From JBEEOW01 sp041191405 (GTDB lineage Bacteria > Bacteroidota > Bacteroidia > Cytophagales > UBA9547), in contig JBEEOW010000002.1 in the NCBI GenBank assembly GCA_041191405.1, positions 191,154 to 255,153 of the forward strand: DNA of 64,000 bases. Direction: 5' to 3'. The notes under the pieces are model-generated. The model was given only the letters and a program-made list of their open reading frames with translations, was not told where the DNA came from and searched no databases. Positions 24,625 through 33,255 of this stretch are shown here, in pieces; position 1 is the first letter of the stretch; the number at the start of each line of letters is the position of its first letter. The position numbers were made by a program, and so were the translations under genes.

Positions 24625-26982
24625 ATGAGCGACTTCTTAGACGGACTTAATCCACCTCAGCGACAAGCGGTTTTACATACCGAAGGTCCATTGATGATAA
24701 TTGCAGGTGCTGGTTCGGGTAAAACTCGAGTGCTAACCCTACGAATTGCACATTTGCTTCAAAAAGGTGTTGATCCATTTAATATTTTATCGCTTACTTT
24801 TACTAACAAAGCGGCTCGAGAAATGCGTAATCGTATTGAAAAACAGGTCGGTCCTGATGCTCGAAACCTTTGGATGGGTACTTTTCACTCGGTTTTTGCA
24901 CGTATTTTACGTAGCGAATCCGAAAAAATTGGCTACCCAAATAACTTCACCATTTACGATACTGACGATGCAAAATCGTTACTTAGAACTATTATCAAAG
25001 AATTAAATCTAGACGATAAAGTTTATAAAGTTTCAAATGTGTTGGGCAGAATTTCCATGTCGAAAAACAAATTGATTTCTTGGAGAGAATACCAAAACAA
25101 CGCAATTATTCAAGCTGACGACAAAGCAGCTTTACGTCCTGAATTAGGTAGAATTTACCAAATGTATCAGCAACGTTGTTTCAGAGCTGGTGCTATGGAT
25201 TTTGACGATTTGCTTTTTAATACAAATATACTTTTCCGTGACCATTTGGATGTGCTCAACAAATACCAAAACAAATTTAAATATGTGATGGTAGATGAGT
25301 TTCAAGATACAAATATTTCTCAATATTTGATTACCAGAAAATTAGCAGCTCAAAGTCAAAATATTTGTGTAGTTGGTGACGATGCACAAAGTATTTATGC
25401 ATTCCGAGGTGCTGATATTCAAAATATTTTAAATTTCAAGAAAGATTATTCTGATTTAGTTACCGTTAAACTTGAGCAAAATTACCGTTCAACAGTTACC
25501 ATTGTTGAGGCTGCCAATTCAATTATAAAAAACAACAAAGCCCAACTTCAAAAAAATGTTTGGACAAGCAACGACCATGGTTCGCCCATTACAGTATTGC
25601 GTGCGTCAAGCGATAATGAAGAAGGAAAATTGGTAGCAAATTCTATTTTTGAAGATAGAATGCAAAAAGGTTTAAAGTTCGACGATTTCGCAATTCTGTA
25701 CAGAACCAACTCACAATCAAGGGCAATGGAGGAAGGTTTACGTAAATTAAACATCCCTTATCGCCTTGTAGGAGGTACTTCTTTCTATCAACGTAAAGAG
25801 ATTAAAGACATCATTTCTTACCTTCGTTATGCCATGAATCATAACGACGAAGAGGCATTGAAACGAATTATCAATTACCCAAAACGAGGAATTGGAGATA
25901 CAACCATTGCCAAATTAATTGTTTTTGCTGGGGAAAATAACCTTGCACTTTGGGATGTAATAAGTAATATATCAAAGTATATGTCGGGCCGTAGTGCCGA
26001 TGCCATTGAGCAATTTGCTACAACTATTAAAAGTTTCAGATTAATTATTGAAACCAAAGATGCTTTTGAGGCTACGCAATATGTTTGTAAAACTTCAGGT
26101 ATTTTGCAAGACTTAAGTGCAGATAAAAGTATTGAAGGCTTAAGTAGAATTGAAAACGTTAACGAGCTTTTGAATGCTGTAAAAGCTTTTGTTGATAACG
26201 ACGAAAACGAAGACAAATCTTTAGCCTATTTTTTACAAGAAGTTGCACTTGTTACCGATGTTATTGACGACAAAACCGAAGAAGACGACAAAGTTACTCT
26301 GATGACAATTCACTCATCTAAAGGTTTGGAATACAAACAAGTATATATTGTTGGTTTAGAAGAAGATTTGTTCCCATCACAAATGATGATGAGTTCGAGG
26401 GAAGATTTAGAAGAGGAACGTCGATTATTTTATGTGGCAGTTACAAGAGCAGAACACAAATTAGTGTTGAGTTATGCTAATAGTAGGTATCGTTTCGGAC
26501 AAATAAAATCGTGTGAACCAAGTAGATTCTTAAACGAGATTGATCCACGTTACATCAGTATGCCTCAGAAGTTCTCAGGTTTTGCTGATAGTGAAGATGG
26601 AGCCTCTTTTGCAAAAATCAAGCTTTCACAGGGAATAAAACCTCGTCCAGCCAATCCGCAAACAGCTGCAAGTCCGACAATGAATAGGCCACAAGTTGGT
26701 GGAGTTCGCCCTGCGGGAGCAAGTACAGTTGCTCGTCCATCGGCACCAACACAATCGCCGAACCAAGTAGCAAATCAAACGGCTAAAAATGTTTCGGCAA
26801 CATTTTCACCAAGTCCGGTAACAGAACTCAAAAAAGACCAAAGAGTAGAACATCAAAAATTTGGTAGAGGAGTTATTTTAGATATCACCTCAACAGGCAA
26901 CGATTCAAAAGCAATCATTAACTTCGATGAATTCGGACAAAAAACGATGTTACTGAGTTTTGCTAAGTTGATGATATTGTAA
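24625..26982 (+). CDS. UvrD/PcrA-type DNA helicase
   Basis: 785 aa. Superfamily 1A 3'-5' helicase acting in nucleotide excision and mismatch repair and in clearing RecA or stalled forks. Motifs in order: Q motif LNPPQRQAV, Walker A AGAGSGKT (about residues 28-35), motif Ia LTFTNKAAREM, motif II VDEFQDTN (about 230), motif III GDDAQSIYAFRGA, motif IV QNYRS, motif V MTIHSSKGLEY (about 560) and motif VI VAVTRAEH. The C-terminal tail after about 660 is a Pro/Ala-rich linker followed by a conserved 50-residue domain (RVEHQKFGRGVI ... INFDEFGQK), typical of PcrA/UvrD. Cytoplasmic; monocistronic, with a terminator directly after the stop. Confidence 0.96.
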   Translation: MSDFLDGLNPPQRQAVLHTEGPLMIIAGAGSGKTRVLTLRIAHLLQKGVDPFNILSLTFTNKAAREMRNRIEKQVGPDARNLWMGTFHSVFARILRSESEKIGYPNNFTIYDTDDAKSLLRTIIKELNLDDKVYKVSNVLGRISMSKNKLISWREYQNNAIIQADDKAALRPELGRIYQMYQQRCFRAGAMDFDDLLFNTNILFRDHLDVLNKYQNKFKYVMVDEFQDTNISQYLITRKLAAQSQNICVVGDDAQSIYAFRGADIQNILNFKKDYSDLVTVKLEQNYRSTVTIVEAANSIIKNNKAQLQKNVWTSNDHGSPITVLRASSDNEEGKLVANSIFEDRMQKGLKFDDFAILYRTNSQSRAMEEGLRKLNIPYRLVGGTSFYQRKEIKDIISYLRYAMNHNDEEALKRIINYPKRGIGDTTIAKLIVFAGENNLALWDVISNISKYMSGRSADAIEQFATTIKSFRLIIETKDAFEATQYVCKTSGILQDLSADKSIEGLSRIENVNELLNAVKAFVDNDENEDKSLAYFLQEVALVTDVIDDKTEEDDKVTLMTIHSSKGLEYKQVYIVGLEEDLFPSQMMMSSREDLEEERRLFYVAVTRAEHKLVLSYANSRYRFGQIKSCEPSRFLNEIDPRYISMPQKFSGFADSEDGASFAKIKLSQGIKPRPANPQTAASPTMNRPQVGGVRPAGASTVARPSAPTQSPNQVANQTAKNVSATFSPSPVTELKKDQRVEHQKFGRGVILDITSTGNDSKAIINFDEFGQKTMLLSFAKLMIL

Positions 26983-26993
26983 ATTTTCCCAAA

Positions 26994-27030
26994 AATAATT
27001 ATCCCTATTAATTTGATAGGGATAATTATT
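26994..27030 (+). terminator. Terminator of the UvrD/PcrA gene
   Basis: 15-bp perfect stem (26994-27008 / 27016-27030), 7-nt loop. It overlaps the position of a possible TTG start of the next gene (27029), which is therefore rejected. Confidence 0.8.
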
Positions 27031-27034
27031 GTAT

Positions 27035-27042
27035 TACTTTTG
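27035..27042 (+). promoter_or_regulatory. -7 box, leaderless start of the TSUP gene
   Basis: TACTTTTG matches TAnnTTTG and ends 7 nt before the ATG at 27050. Confidence 0.6.
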
Positions 27043-27049
27043 TGGTATT

Positions 27050-28060
27050 ATGGATAAAGAACACAGAATATTAGAAAACGAAATTGACCCTAGCGAAAAC
27101 GAAATCATAGTGGAGGATCAAAAACACCATATTTTACTTAGATTGTCTGTAAAACAGATAATTACATTAATTTTATCTATCTCATTTGTAATTGCCCTAT
27201 CATTTTTAGTGTACTTTGCAGATAAAGAATCTTTCTTTGCAGCCCACCCTCTTGTTGCATCGTTAGTTGATAGTAATATACTCATATTTATAGGAATTGG
27301 ATTTATTGCACAAATGGTAGATGGTGCATTGGGCATGGCTTATGGAGCTACAAGTCAATCTTTACTTGGTTCTGCAGGTGTAATTCCAGCCTTAAGTATT
27401 CAGTCTATCAAATTATCAGAAGTTTTTACCACTGCAGCTTCAGGTTACTCACATTGGAAACTAGGTAACGTTAATAGAAAATTAGTTAAAAGTTTAATTA
27501 TTCCAGGTATTATTGGTTCGGCTTTAGGCTCAATTATTTTAGTATATCTATCTCATCTTGAAAAATTTAGTAAACTTTACCTTAAACCTGCTATTTCACT
27601 TTATGTACTATTATTAGGAGTATATTTAATTGTTAAAGCACTTAAAGGTGTTTCTAGAAAAAAAACTACAAAACTAGTCCCTCTTGCAACATTCGGAGGC
27701 TTTATGGATGCTATCGGTGGTGGTGGCTGGGGACCAATTGTTACAAGTACATTGTTAAGCAAAGGTAGAAATCCTAAATATACAATTGGATCGGTAAATT
27801 TATCTGAATTTTTTGTAGCATTGGTTGGAGCAATCACACTTACTTGGGCAGTTGGACTTGAAGGTTGGAAAATTACTCTAGGAATGATTTTAGGTGGTGT
27901 TGTTGCAGCTCCATTCGGTGCCATTGTAGCAGGAAAAGTAAAAGCCAAACCGTTAATGGTTTTGGTAGGTTCTTTGATAATTATTGTAAACGTTTATCAA
28001 CTAAGCAAAGCCTACAAAGCTATTGAAAAAGAACATTTTAAAACGGAACAAACAAAATAA
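27050..28060 (+). CDS. TauE/SafE (TSUP) family membrane transporter
   Basis: 336 aa from the ATG at 27050. A short acidic N-terminal tail precedes one extra membrane segment (about 30-50), then the eight-helix TSUP core in two homologous halves: the first with GIGFIAQMVDGALGMAYGA and VFTTAASGYSHW, the second with GGFMDAIGGGGWGPIVTSTLL and VNLSEFFVALVGAI. These paired Gly-rich motifs are the family signature. TSUP proteins export organosulfur compounds, sulfite or related small anions across the inner membrane; the substrate cannot be deduced. The extra N-terminal helix and the GYSHWKLGNV motif belong to a subgroup common in Bacteroidota. A second, shorter TSUP protein is encoded at 34463. Confidence 0.85.
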   Translation: MDKEHRILENEIDPSENEIIVEDQKHHILLRLSVKQIITLILSISFVIALSFLVYFADKESFFAAHPLVASLVDSNILIFIGIGFIAQMVDGALGMAYGATSQSLLGSAGVIPALSIQSIKLSEVFTTAASGYSHWKLGNVNRKLVKSLIIPGIIGSALGSIILVYLSHLEKFSKLYLKPAISLYVLLLGVYLIVKALKGVSRKKTTKLVPLATFGGFMDAIGGGGWGPIVTSTLLSKGRNPKYTIGSVNLSEFFVALVGAITLTWAVGLEGWKITLGMILGGVVAAPFGAIVAGKVKAKPLMVLVGSLIIIVNVYQLSKAYKAIEKEHFKTEQTK

Positions 28061-28072
28061 ATCATAATTACA

Positions 28073-28100
28073 TAAGGCTGTTCAATTTAGGACAGCCTTA
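28073..28100 (+). terminator. Terminator after the TSUP gene
   Basis: 9-bp stem (28073-28081 / 28092-28100) extendable inward, with a T-rich tail, 12 nt after the stop codon. Confidence 0.75.
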
Positions 28101-28186
28101 TTTGTTTTATTGGTTTAAAATTTTTCAATTTTCTTTTATTAATCAACTATAATCTATTTTTACTCCATTTTTTAAGCTAAAATATG

Positions 28187-28194
28187 TAATTTTG
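28187..28194 (+). promoter_or_regulatory. -7 box of argS
   Basis: TAATTTTG (TAnnTTTG), 29 nt upstream of the argS ATG. Confidence 0.6.
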
Positions 28195-28223
28195 AAACTT
28201 GTGTAATTCAATCTAAATTTAAG

Positions 28224-30011
28224 ATGATCAACGATATTTTAGCAAAAGGTATTTCGGAAGCATTAAAAGCTTTATTTAATCATGAGCTTAACCCGCAAGA
28301 CATTCAACTTCAACCAACTAGGAAAGAGTTTAATGGTTCGCACACGCTTGTTGTTTTTCCTTTCACTAAAGTATCAAAACTTTCTCCTGAAGCTACAGGC
28401 GAAAAAATTGGCGAATACATAGTTGCTAATATCGCTGTTGTTGAAAGCTTTAATGTTGTTAAAGGCTTTTTAAACTTAGTAATTAAAGAATCATACTGGA
28501 TTGGTGTACTTCAAAATATGATTTTAAACCAAACTTGGGGCAAAGCGCCAGCGAATGGTCAAAAAGTAATGGTTGAATATTCATCGCCAAACACAAACAA
28601 GCCTTTACATTTAGGGCATTTAAGAAATAACTTTTTAGGCTATGCTGTCGCAAATATTTTAGCTGCAAGCGGTTACGATGTTGTTAAAGCAAATTTAGTA
28701 AACGACAGAGGTATTCACATCTGTAAATCAATGTTGGCTTACCAAAAATTTGGCAACAACGAAACACCAGAATCATCTGGCTTAAAAGGCGATAAATTAG
28801 TTGGTAAGTATTATGTTGAGTTTGATAAAGCTTTAAAAGCGCAAAAAGAAGAACTTAAAACAAAAGGATTTACTGACGAACAATTAGAAAAAGAAACTCC
28901 TCTCCTACTCGAAGCTCAAGAAATGTTACTCAAATGGGAACAAGGCGACGAAGAAGTTGTAAATCTTTGGAAATTAATGAACACTTGGGTTTATGCTGGA
29001 TTTGGCGAAACTTATGAAAAAATGGGCGTTAATTTCGATAAATATTACTATGAATCTGATACTTATTTACTTGGTAAAGAAGTTGTTGATGAAGGTTTGG
29101 CAAATGGTGTATTTTTCAAAAAAGATAATAACTCCGTTTGGATTGACTTAACTGCTGATGGACTTGACGAAAAACTAGTACTTCGTGGAGACGGAACATC
29201 GGTTTATATAACCCAAGATATGGGAACTGCTGATTTAAAATACAAAGATTTCAATGTTAATAAATCAGTATATGTAGTTGGTAATGAGCAAGATTACCAT
29301 TTCATTGTTTTAAAGAAAATACTTCAAAAATTAGGTCGCCCTTATGCAGATGGAATTTTCCATTTATCATACGGAATGGTTGATTTACCTTCTGGTAAAA
29401 TGAAATCAAGAGAAGGAACTGTTGTTGATGCCGATGATTTAATTGATGAAATGGTTGAAACGGCTGAAAAACAAACCAGAGAACTTGGTAAAATTGAAGG
29501 ATTTACTGACGAACAAGCTCAATCATTATTCAAAACATTAGGTTTAGGTGCACTTAAATATTTCTTATTAAAAGTGGACCCTAAAAAACGAATGATGTTC
29601 AATCCTCAAGAATCAATTGAATTCCAAGGACATACAGGTCCGTTTATACAATATACACACGCACGTATTTGCTCATTATTACGCAAAGCTGCAACTTTAG
29701 GAATAGAAAATTATTCATCAATTAATCTTGATGTTGCAAATATTCAAGCTATTGAGCAACAACTTATTATTCAATTAGCTGATTTCCCAAGCAAAGTAAA
29801 AGAAGCTGCTGATGAATATTCTCCAGCAATTATTGCAAATTATGTATTTGAATTAGCGAAAGAATTTAATCGTTTTTATGCTGAAATTGGTATTTTCACA
29901 GAAACAAATCCTGCACAATTTCAGTTTAGAATTGCATTAAGTGGCAAAGTTGCTTCAGTAATTAAATCATCAATGCTACTTTTAGGAATTGAAGTTCCTG
30001 AAAGAATGTAA
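28224..30011 (+). CDS. argS: Arginyl-tRNA synthetase
   Basis: 595 aa. Class Ia synthetase that charges tRNA-Arg. The N-terminal additive domain (about 1-100) is followed by the Rossmann core with the HIGH-type motif KPLHLGHLRNN (about residues 130-140), a KMSKS-type motif, here KMKSREG (about 391-397), and the C-terminal anticodon-binding DALR domain, which ends with the usual LLGIEVPERM. GHTGPFIQYTHARI is the segment joining the core to the DALR domain. Complete and of normal length. Cytoplasmic; monocistronic with its own promoter and terminator. Confidence 0.98.
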   Translation: MINDILAKGISEALKALFNHELNPQDIQLQPTRKEFNGSHTLVVFPFTKVSKLSPEATGEKIGEYIVANIAVVESFNVVKGFLNLVIKESYWIGVLQNMILNQTWGKAPANGQKVMVEYSSPNTNKPLHLGHLRNNFLGYAVANILAASGYDVVKANLVNDRGIHICKSMLAYQKFGNNETPESSGLKGDKLVGKYYVEFDKALKAQKEELKTKGFTDEQLEKETPLLLEAQEMLLKWEQGDEEVVNLWKLMNTWVYAGFGETYEKMGVNFDKYYYESDTYLLGKEVVDEGLANGVFFKKDNNSVWIDLTADGLDEKLVLRGDGTSVYITQDMGTADLKYKDFNVNKSVYVVGNEQDYHFIVLKKILQKLGRPYADGIFHLSYGMVDLPSGKMKSREGTVVDADDLIDEMVETAEKQTRELGKIEGFTDEQAQSLFKTLGLGALKYFLLKVDPKKRMMFNPQESIEFQGHTGPFIQYTHARICSLLRKAATLGIENYSSINLDVANIQAIEQQLIIQLADFPSKVKEAADEYSPAIIANYVFELAKEFNRFYAEIGIFTETNPAQFQFRIALSGKVASVIKSSMLLLGIEVPERM

Positions 30012-30038
30012 TTTTATTAGTTTATAAATTGAAATAAG

Positions 30039-30074
30039 GCTAATTAGTTAAGGTGAAAACCTCAATTAATTAGC
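30039..30074 (+). terminator. argS terminator
   Basis: 16-bp stem with one mismatch and one G-T pair (30039-30054 / 30059-30074) capped by a GAAA loop, followed by T residues. Confidence 0.75.
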
Positions 30075-30097
30075 TTTTAATTTAATAGTCAAATCCA

Positions 30098-30772
30098 ATG
30101 GAACTCGAAATTCTCTTTAATGACGAATATCTTATTGCAGTAAATAAACCAACGGGAATTAGCTCACAACCCGACTCTACTGCCGAACTTTCCTTATTGG
30201 AATTAACCCAAAATCACTTACAAAACATTGGAGAAAACTGCACCATTCAGGTATTACACAGAATTGACAAACCAGTATCAGGTGTAGTTCTTTTTGCAAA
30301 AACAGAGCAAAGCTTGGCAACATTTAATGAAATGTTTCGTGAACGAAAAATAAGTAAGCGTTACCTAACTGTAGTGAATAATGCACCTTCAGAAAATAAA
30401 GGTATTTTACGTAACTACATGGTTCACAACACCAAAAATAACAAAAGCTACATCACTACAGAAGATAAACCAAATGCAAAAGAAGCTGTATTGGAATATG
30501 AAGCACTTTTAAGTTCGGAAAAATACTTTTTATTACAAATCAAGCTAATCACAGGCAGACATCATCAAATAAGAGTTCAACTTGCCAATATTGGTTGCCA
30601 TATAAAAGGTGATTTAAAATACGGTGCAAAACGTAGTAATTCAAATGGAGGAATATTGTTACACAGCTATTTAACTTCATTTACACACCCATTTACAAAT
30701 CAAGACATTGAAATTAAAGCCCCACTTCCAAGTGATGATATTTGGTGGTTTTTTAAAGAAAAGTTACAGTAA
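30098..30772 (+). CDS. RluA-family pseudouridine synthase
   Basis: 224 aa. Converts uridine to pseudouridine in RNA. The catalytic Asp lies in VLHRIDKPVSGVVLFAKT (residue about 54), the family's RLD-type motif. TGRHHQIRVQLANIGCHIKGDLKYG near residue 160 is the second signature, including the Arg-x-His segment for RNA binding. There is no S4 domain and the protein is short, so it belongs to the RluA-like group without S4; it may modify 23S rRNA or tRNA. Position specificity cannot be deduced. Cytoplasmic; 86 nt after argS but beyond its terminator. Confidence 0.9.
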   Translation: MELEILFNDEYLIAVNKPTGISSQPDSTAELSLLELTQNHLQNIGENCTIQVLHRIDKPVSGVVLFAKTEQSLATFNEMFRERKISKRYLTVVNNAPSENKGILRNYMVHNTKNNKSYITTEDKPNAKEAVLEYEALLSSEKYFLLQIKLITGRHHQIRVQLANIGCHIKGDLKYGAKRSNSNGGILLHSYLTSFTHPFTNQDIEIKAPLPSDDIWWFFKEKLQ

Positions 30773-30808
30773 AAAAAGCCGTTGATGAAAATAAATCCAC
30801 CAACAGCT

Positions 30809-30832
30809 AAACAAACAAACAAACAAACAAAC
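30809..30832 (+). repeat. (AAAC)6 microsatellite
   Basis: Six perfect AAAC units between the RluA-type gene and the MenE-like gene. It is 86 nt upstream of the next start codon; length variation could affect that promoter, but no effect is shown. Confidence 0.85.
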
Positions 30833-30918
30833 TACTCAGTATTAAATACTGTCTAATTCATATATCAAAAGTATAAAAAGGATAGAATCTCAAATTAAAA
30901 GCATATTAAATTTTATTA

Positions 30919-31947
30919 ATGCTTATGACAAACATAGAAAAAGCAAATTTCTTAATCGAAAAATGGAATCAAAACACTGATAATGAATATATTTTCAAAA
31001 CTTCGGGCAGTACAGGTATTCCAAAAGAAATAACTTTTTCAAAAGAAAAAGTAAAATTAAGCGCACAAAATACAATCAATTTTTTAGGTCTAAACACTAC
31101 CGACAAAGCCTTAATAAATTTAAACATAGATTTTATTGCAGGCGCAATGATGCTTATCAGATGTTTAGAAGCCAACATGAATTTCAGGGTAATTGAACCA
31201 TCAGGAAATCCTTTTGAAAACATAAACATTGGTGAAGAGTTTTCATTTTACTCATTTGTACCTCAACAACTTAGTAACATTATAGTAAACAAATCAAATA
31301 TTGAAAAATTAAACAAAGCTAAAGCGATAATAGTTGGTGGAGCAGCAATGAGTGATGAACTAATTGCTAATTGCCAAAATATTAAGAGTCCCATTTACTC
31401 CACCTATGGAATGACGGAAACAATTTCTCACATTGCACTAAAACAAATTAATGGTACTAATAAAAGTGATTGTTTTGAATTACTTAATGGATTTGAAATT
31501 GATACAGACGAAAGAGATTGTTTGTGCATAAAATCATTTATTACAGACAACAAATGGATTACAACAAACGACATTGTAACTATTGATGAAAACAAAAAAA
31601 CATTTAAATTTTTAGGTCGATATGATGATGTAATCAATTCAGGAGGAATAAAAATTTTTCCAAATGAAATCGAAAATCTTATTTCAAAATACTTTTCAGA
31701 AAACAAAATTCAGTTTAATTATTTCGTTTCAAGTTTGCAAGATGAATACTTTGGTGAAACAGTTTGTTTATTTATTGAATCAAAAATTCAAGATAAAGAT
31801 TTAAAAAACAAGCTATTTACATTTTTAAAACAACACTTACATTCTTATAAAATCCCAAAAAAAATCTTCTTTATTTCTAAATTTGAATTCACTCCTACTT
31901 TAAAAATTGATAAAAAAGGAACGATTTCAAAATTCATATTGGTATAA
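30919..31947 (+). CDS. menE: MenE-like acyl-CoA ligase (adenylate-forming)
   Basis: 342 aa, much shorter than typical ANL enzymes (450-550) but in line with the compact MenE of Bacteroidota. Motifs: phosphate-binding loop TSGSTGIPK (about residues 28-36), YSTYGMTETISHIAL (about 157-171), the ATP-binding Asp and hinge in GRYDDVINSGGIKIFPNEIE (about 232-251) and a likely catalytic Lys in LKIDKKGT near the C-terminus. Expected reaction: activation of o-succinylbenzoate with ATP and CoA in menaquinone synthesis. menA is also present in the window (59574-60479) but no other men gene is next to this one, so the substrate is inferred. An alternative start is the Met three codons in. Confidence 0.8.
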   Translation: MLMTNIEKANFLIEKWNQNTDNEYIFKTSGSTGIPKEITFSKEKVKLSAQNTINFLGLNTTDKALINLNIDFIAGAMMLIRCLEANMNFRVIEPSGNPFENINIGEEFSFYSFVPQQLSNIIVNKSNIEKLNKAKAIIVGGAAMSDELIANCQNIKSPIYSTYGMTETISHIALKQINGTNKSDCFELLNGFEIDTDERDCLCIKSFITDNKWITTNDIVTIDENKKTFKFLGRYDDVINSGGIKIFPNEIENLISKYFSENKIQFNYFVSSLQDEYFGETVCLFIESKIQDKDLKNKLFTFLKQHLHSYKIPKKIFFISKFEFTPTLKIDKKGTISKFILV

Positions 31948-31957
31948 AAACCAAAGA

Positions 31958-31981
31958 GGAGGTCCTTTTAAGGGAACCTCC
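31958..31981. terminator. Hairpin between convergent genes
   Basis: GGAGGT (31958-31963) pairs with ACCTCC (31976-31981), with further imperfect pairing inside; located between the MenE-like and GH18 genes. Confidence 0.5.
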
Positions 31982-32026
31982 ATCTTCGGCACAAACAACA
32001 CACACAAAAAATGTCTTTAAATTTCT

Positions 32027-33067
32027 TTATTTAATAGAAGCTTTTTGAATAGCAGCCTTTTGCTCGTCTTTTTCAGAAATTAAAACCTCTTTATGCAACG
32101 GAATGGCATTTCCATTTATTGTATTATTCAAATTATGGTTAATAATTCCATTATTAACATCAGTAATTAATTTTAAAAGAGAATGTTGATCATCAGTATC
32201 AAATGTTGGTTCCCAAACCATAACTCCACCAGCATGATTTTTTGCTAATAAAGCTTTAGCTTGTACTTGATGAGGACCATCATAGACATCACCTCTAAAT
32301 TTACCTGTTGAAGGATTTGCTTTCAAGGTTTTAGCAATATTTCTATAAGATTCCCAGCTATATTTTGCATGAAAAGGAATACCAACAATTGCTTTTTCTT
32401 TAGCTAAACCTCTCAATAACCAATAATTAAGAGTATTTTTTGCATAATCCAGTGAATAGCTATCTGTATCTGGATTTTCGTAGCACATCAAGTTTAAATA
32501 ATCAACAAAACCAAAAACTTCATCTTTAACATAAACACCTTGTTGAGGCGATGCAGCTACAGCAGCCGATAAAATTTTACCATTTTTATGTAACGACTCA
32601 CTAAGTTGTTGCATTAAAAGTGAATAATTGTTAGCAGAAGCATCACCGATTGGATAAGCCCAATAAATATCAACTCCATCTAAATTATAATCTAAAACTA
32701 ATTTAGTTATTTCCTTTACAAAAGTTTTACGTGCTTTAGGATTAGCACTTAAACCCTGCCATAAAGCATCATCCTTCATTTCTGTACCTACATTCCATCC
32801 TGAAACCGAAATAAGTACTTTAACACTATTTTTATGCGCTTTTTGAACCAATTCTTTTAGTGTTTCAGATTCAAAATCATCATAATTAATTTTACCTTCA
32901 ATACTAGGGATAGCAAAAGCAAAATTTATATGTGTTAACTTATTAAATTGAATTTGAGATAGGTCACTAGACCAAGAAGTAACATAGCCTACCACCTTTG
33001 ACTCTGCAAACAGATTGTTTACAGTTAACAAAGTAATTAAAAGAAGAAGGGATATAGATTTCCTCAT
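32027..33067 (-). CDS. GH18 chitinase-fold protein lacking the catalytic Glu
   Basis: 346 aa. Signal peptide (cleavage after NLFA, about residue 21), then one GH18 TIM barrel: VVGYVTSWSSD on strand 1, LTHINFAFAIP on strand 2, VKVLISVSGW on strand 3, and LDGVDIYWAYP on strand 4. In active GH18 enzymes strand 4 carries DxxDxDxE (usually DGVDIDWEYP). Here D130 and D133 are kept, but the third Asp is Y135 and the catalytic acid is A137. The codons read cleanly at 32655-32690, with no frameshift. GH18 hydrolysis needs that Glu, so this protein is predicted to bind a glycan (chitin-like or N-acetylglucosamine-containing) without cutting it. MVWEPTFDTDD near the C-terminus is the usual strand 8. Own promoter; no sorting domain. 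Confidence 0.85.
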   Translation of the reverse strand: MRKSISLLLLITLLTVNNLFAESKVVGYVTSWSSDLSQIQFNKLTHINFAFAIPSIEGKINYDDFESETLKELVQKAHKNSVKVLISVSGWNVGTEMKDDALWQGLSANPKARKTFVKEITKLVLDYNLDGVDIYWAYPIGDASANNYSLLMQQLSESLHKNGKILSAAVAASPQQGVYVKDEVFGFVDYLNLMCYENPDTDSYSLDYAKNTLNYWLLRGLAKEKAIVGIPFHAKYSWESYRNIAKTLKANPSTGKFRGDVYDGPHQVQAKALLAKNHAGGVMVWEPTFDTDDQHSLLKLITDVNNGIINHNLNNTINGNAIPLHKEVLISEKDEQKAAIQKASIK

Positions 33068-33092
33068 GGTAGTCTACTTTTTGGGTTCGATA

Positions 33093-33100
33093 CAAATATA
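33093..33100 (-). promoter_or_regulatory. -7 box of the GH18-fold gene
   Basis: Minus strand TATATTTG (TAnnTTTG), 25 nt upstream of the ATG at 33067. Confidence 0.55.
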
Positions 33101-33200
33101 TGAATTTTTAAATAAACAATTTCATTTTATCAATAATTTTATAAAAATAATTTAAAATATTGTTACAAAAATACAATATATAGTATTAAGAGAAATAAAA

Positions 33201-33228
33201 AAGGAGTTGGACATTAGCCCAACTCCTT
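33201..33228 (-). terminator. Terminator of the unknown secreted-protein gene
   Basis: 10-bp perfect stem (33201-33210 / 33219-33228), 8-nt loop, T-rich tail on the minus strand. Confidence 0.8.
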
Positions 33229-33255
33229 ATAAAATATAAACTATATCAATTATGA

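Noticed and set aside
27029..27049. TTG start for the TSUP gene
   Set aside because: It overlaps the terminator and -7 box; an ATG follows at 27050.
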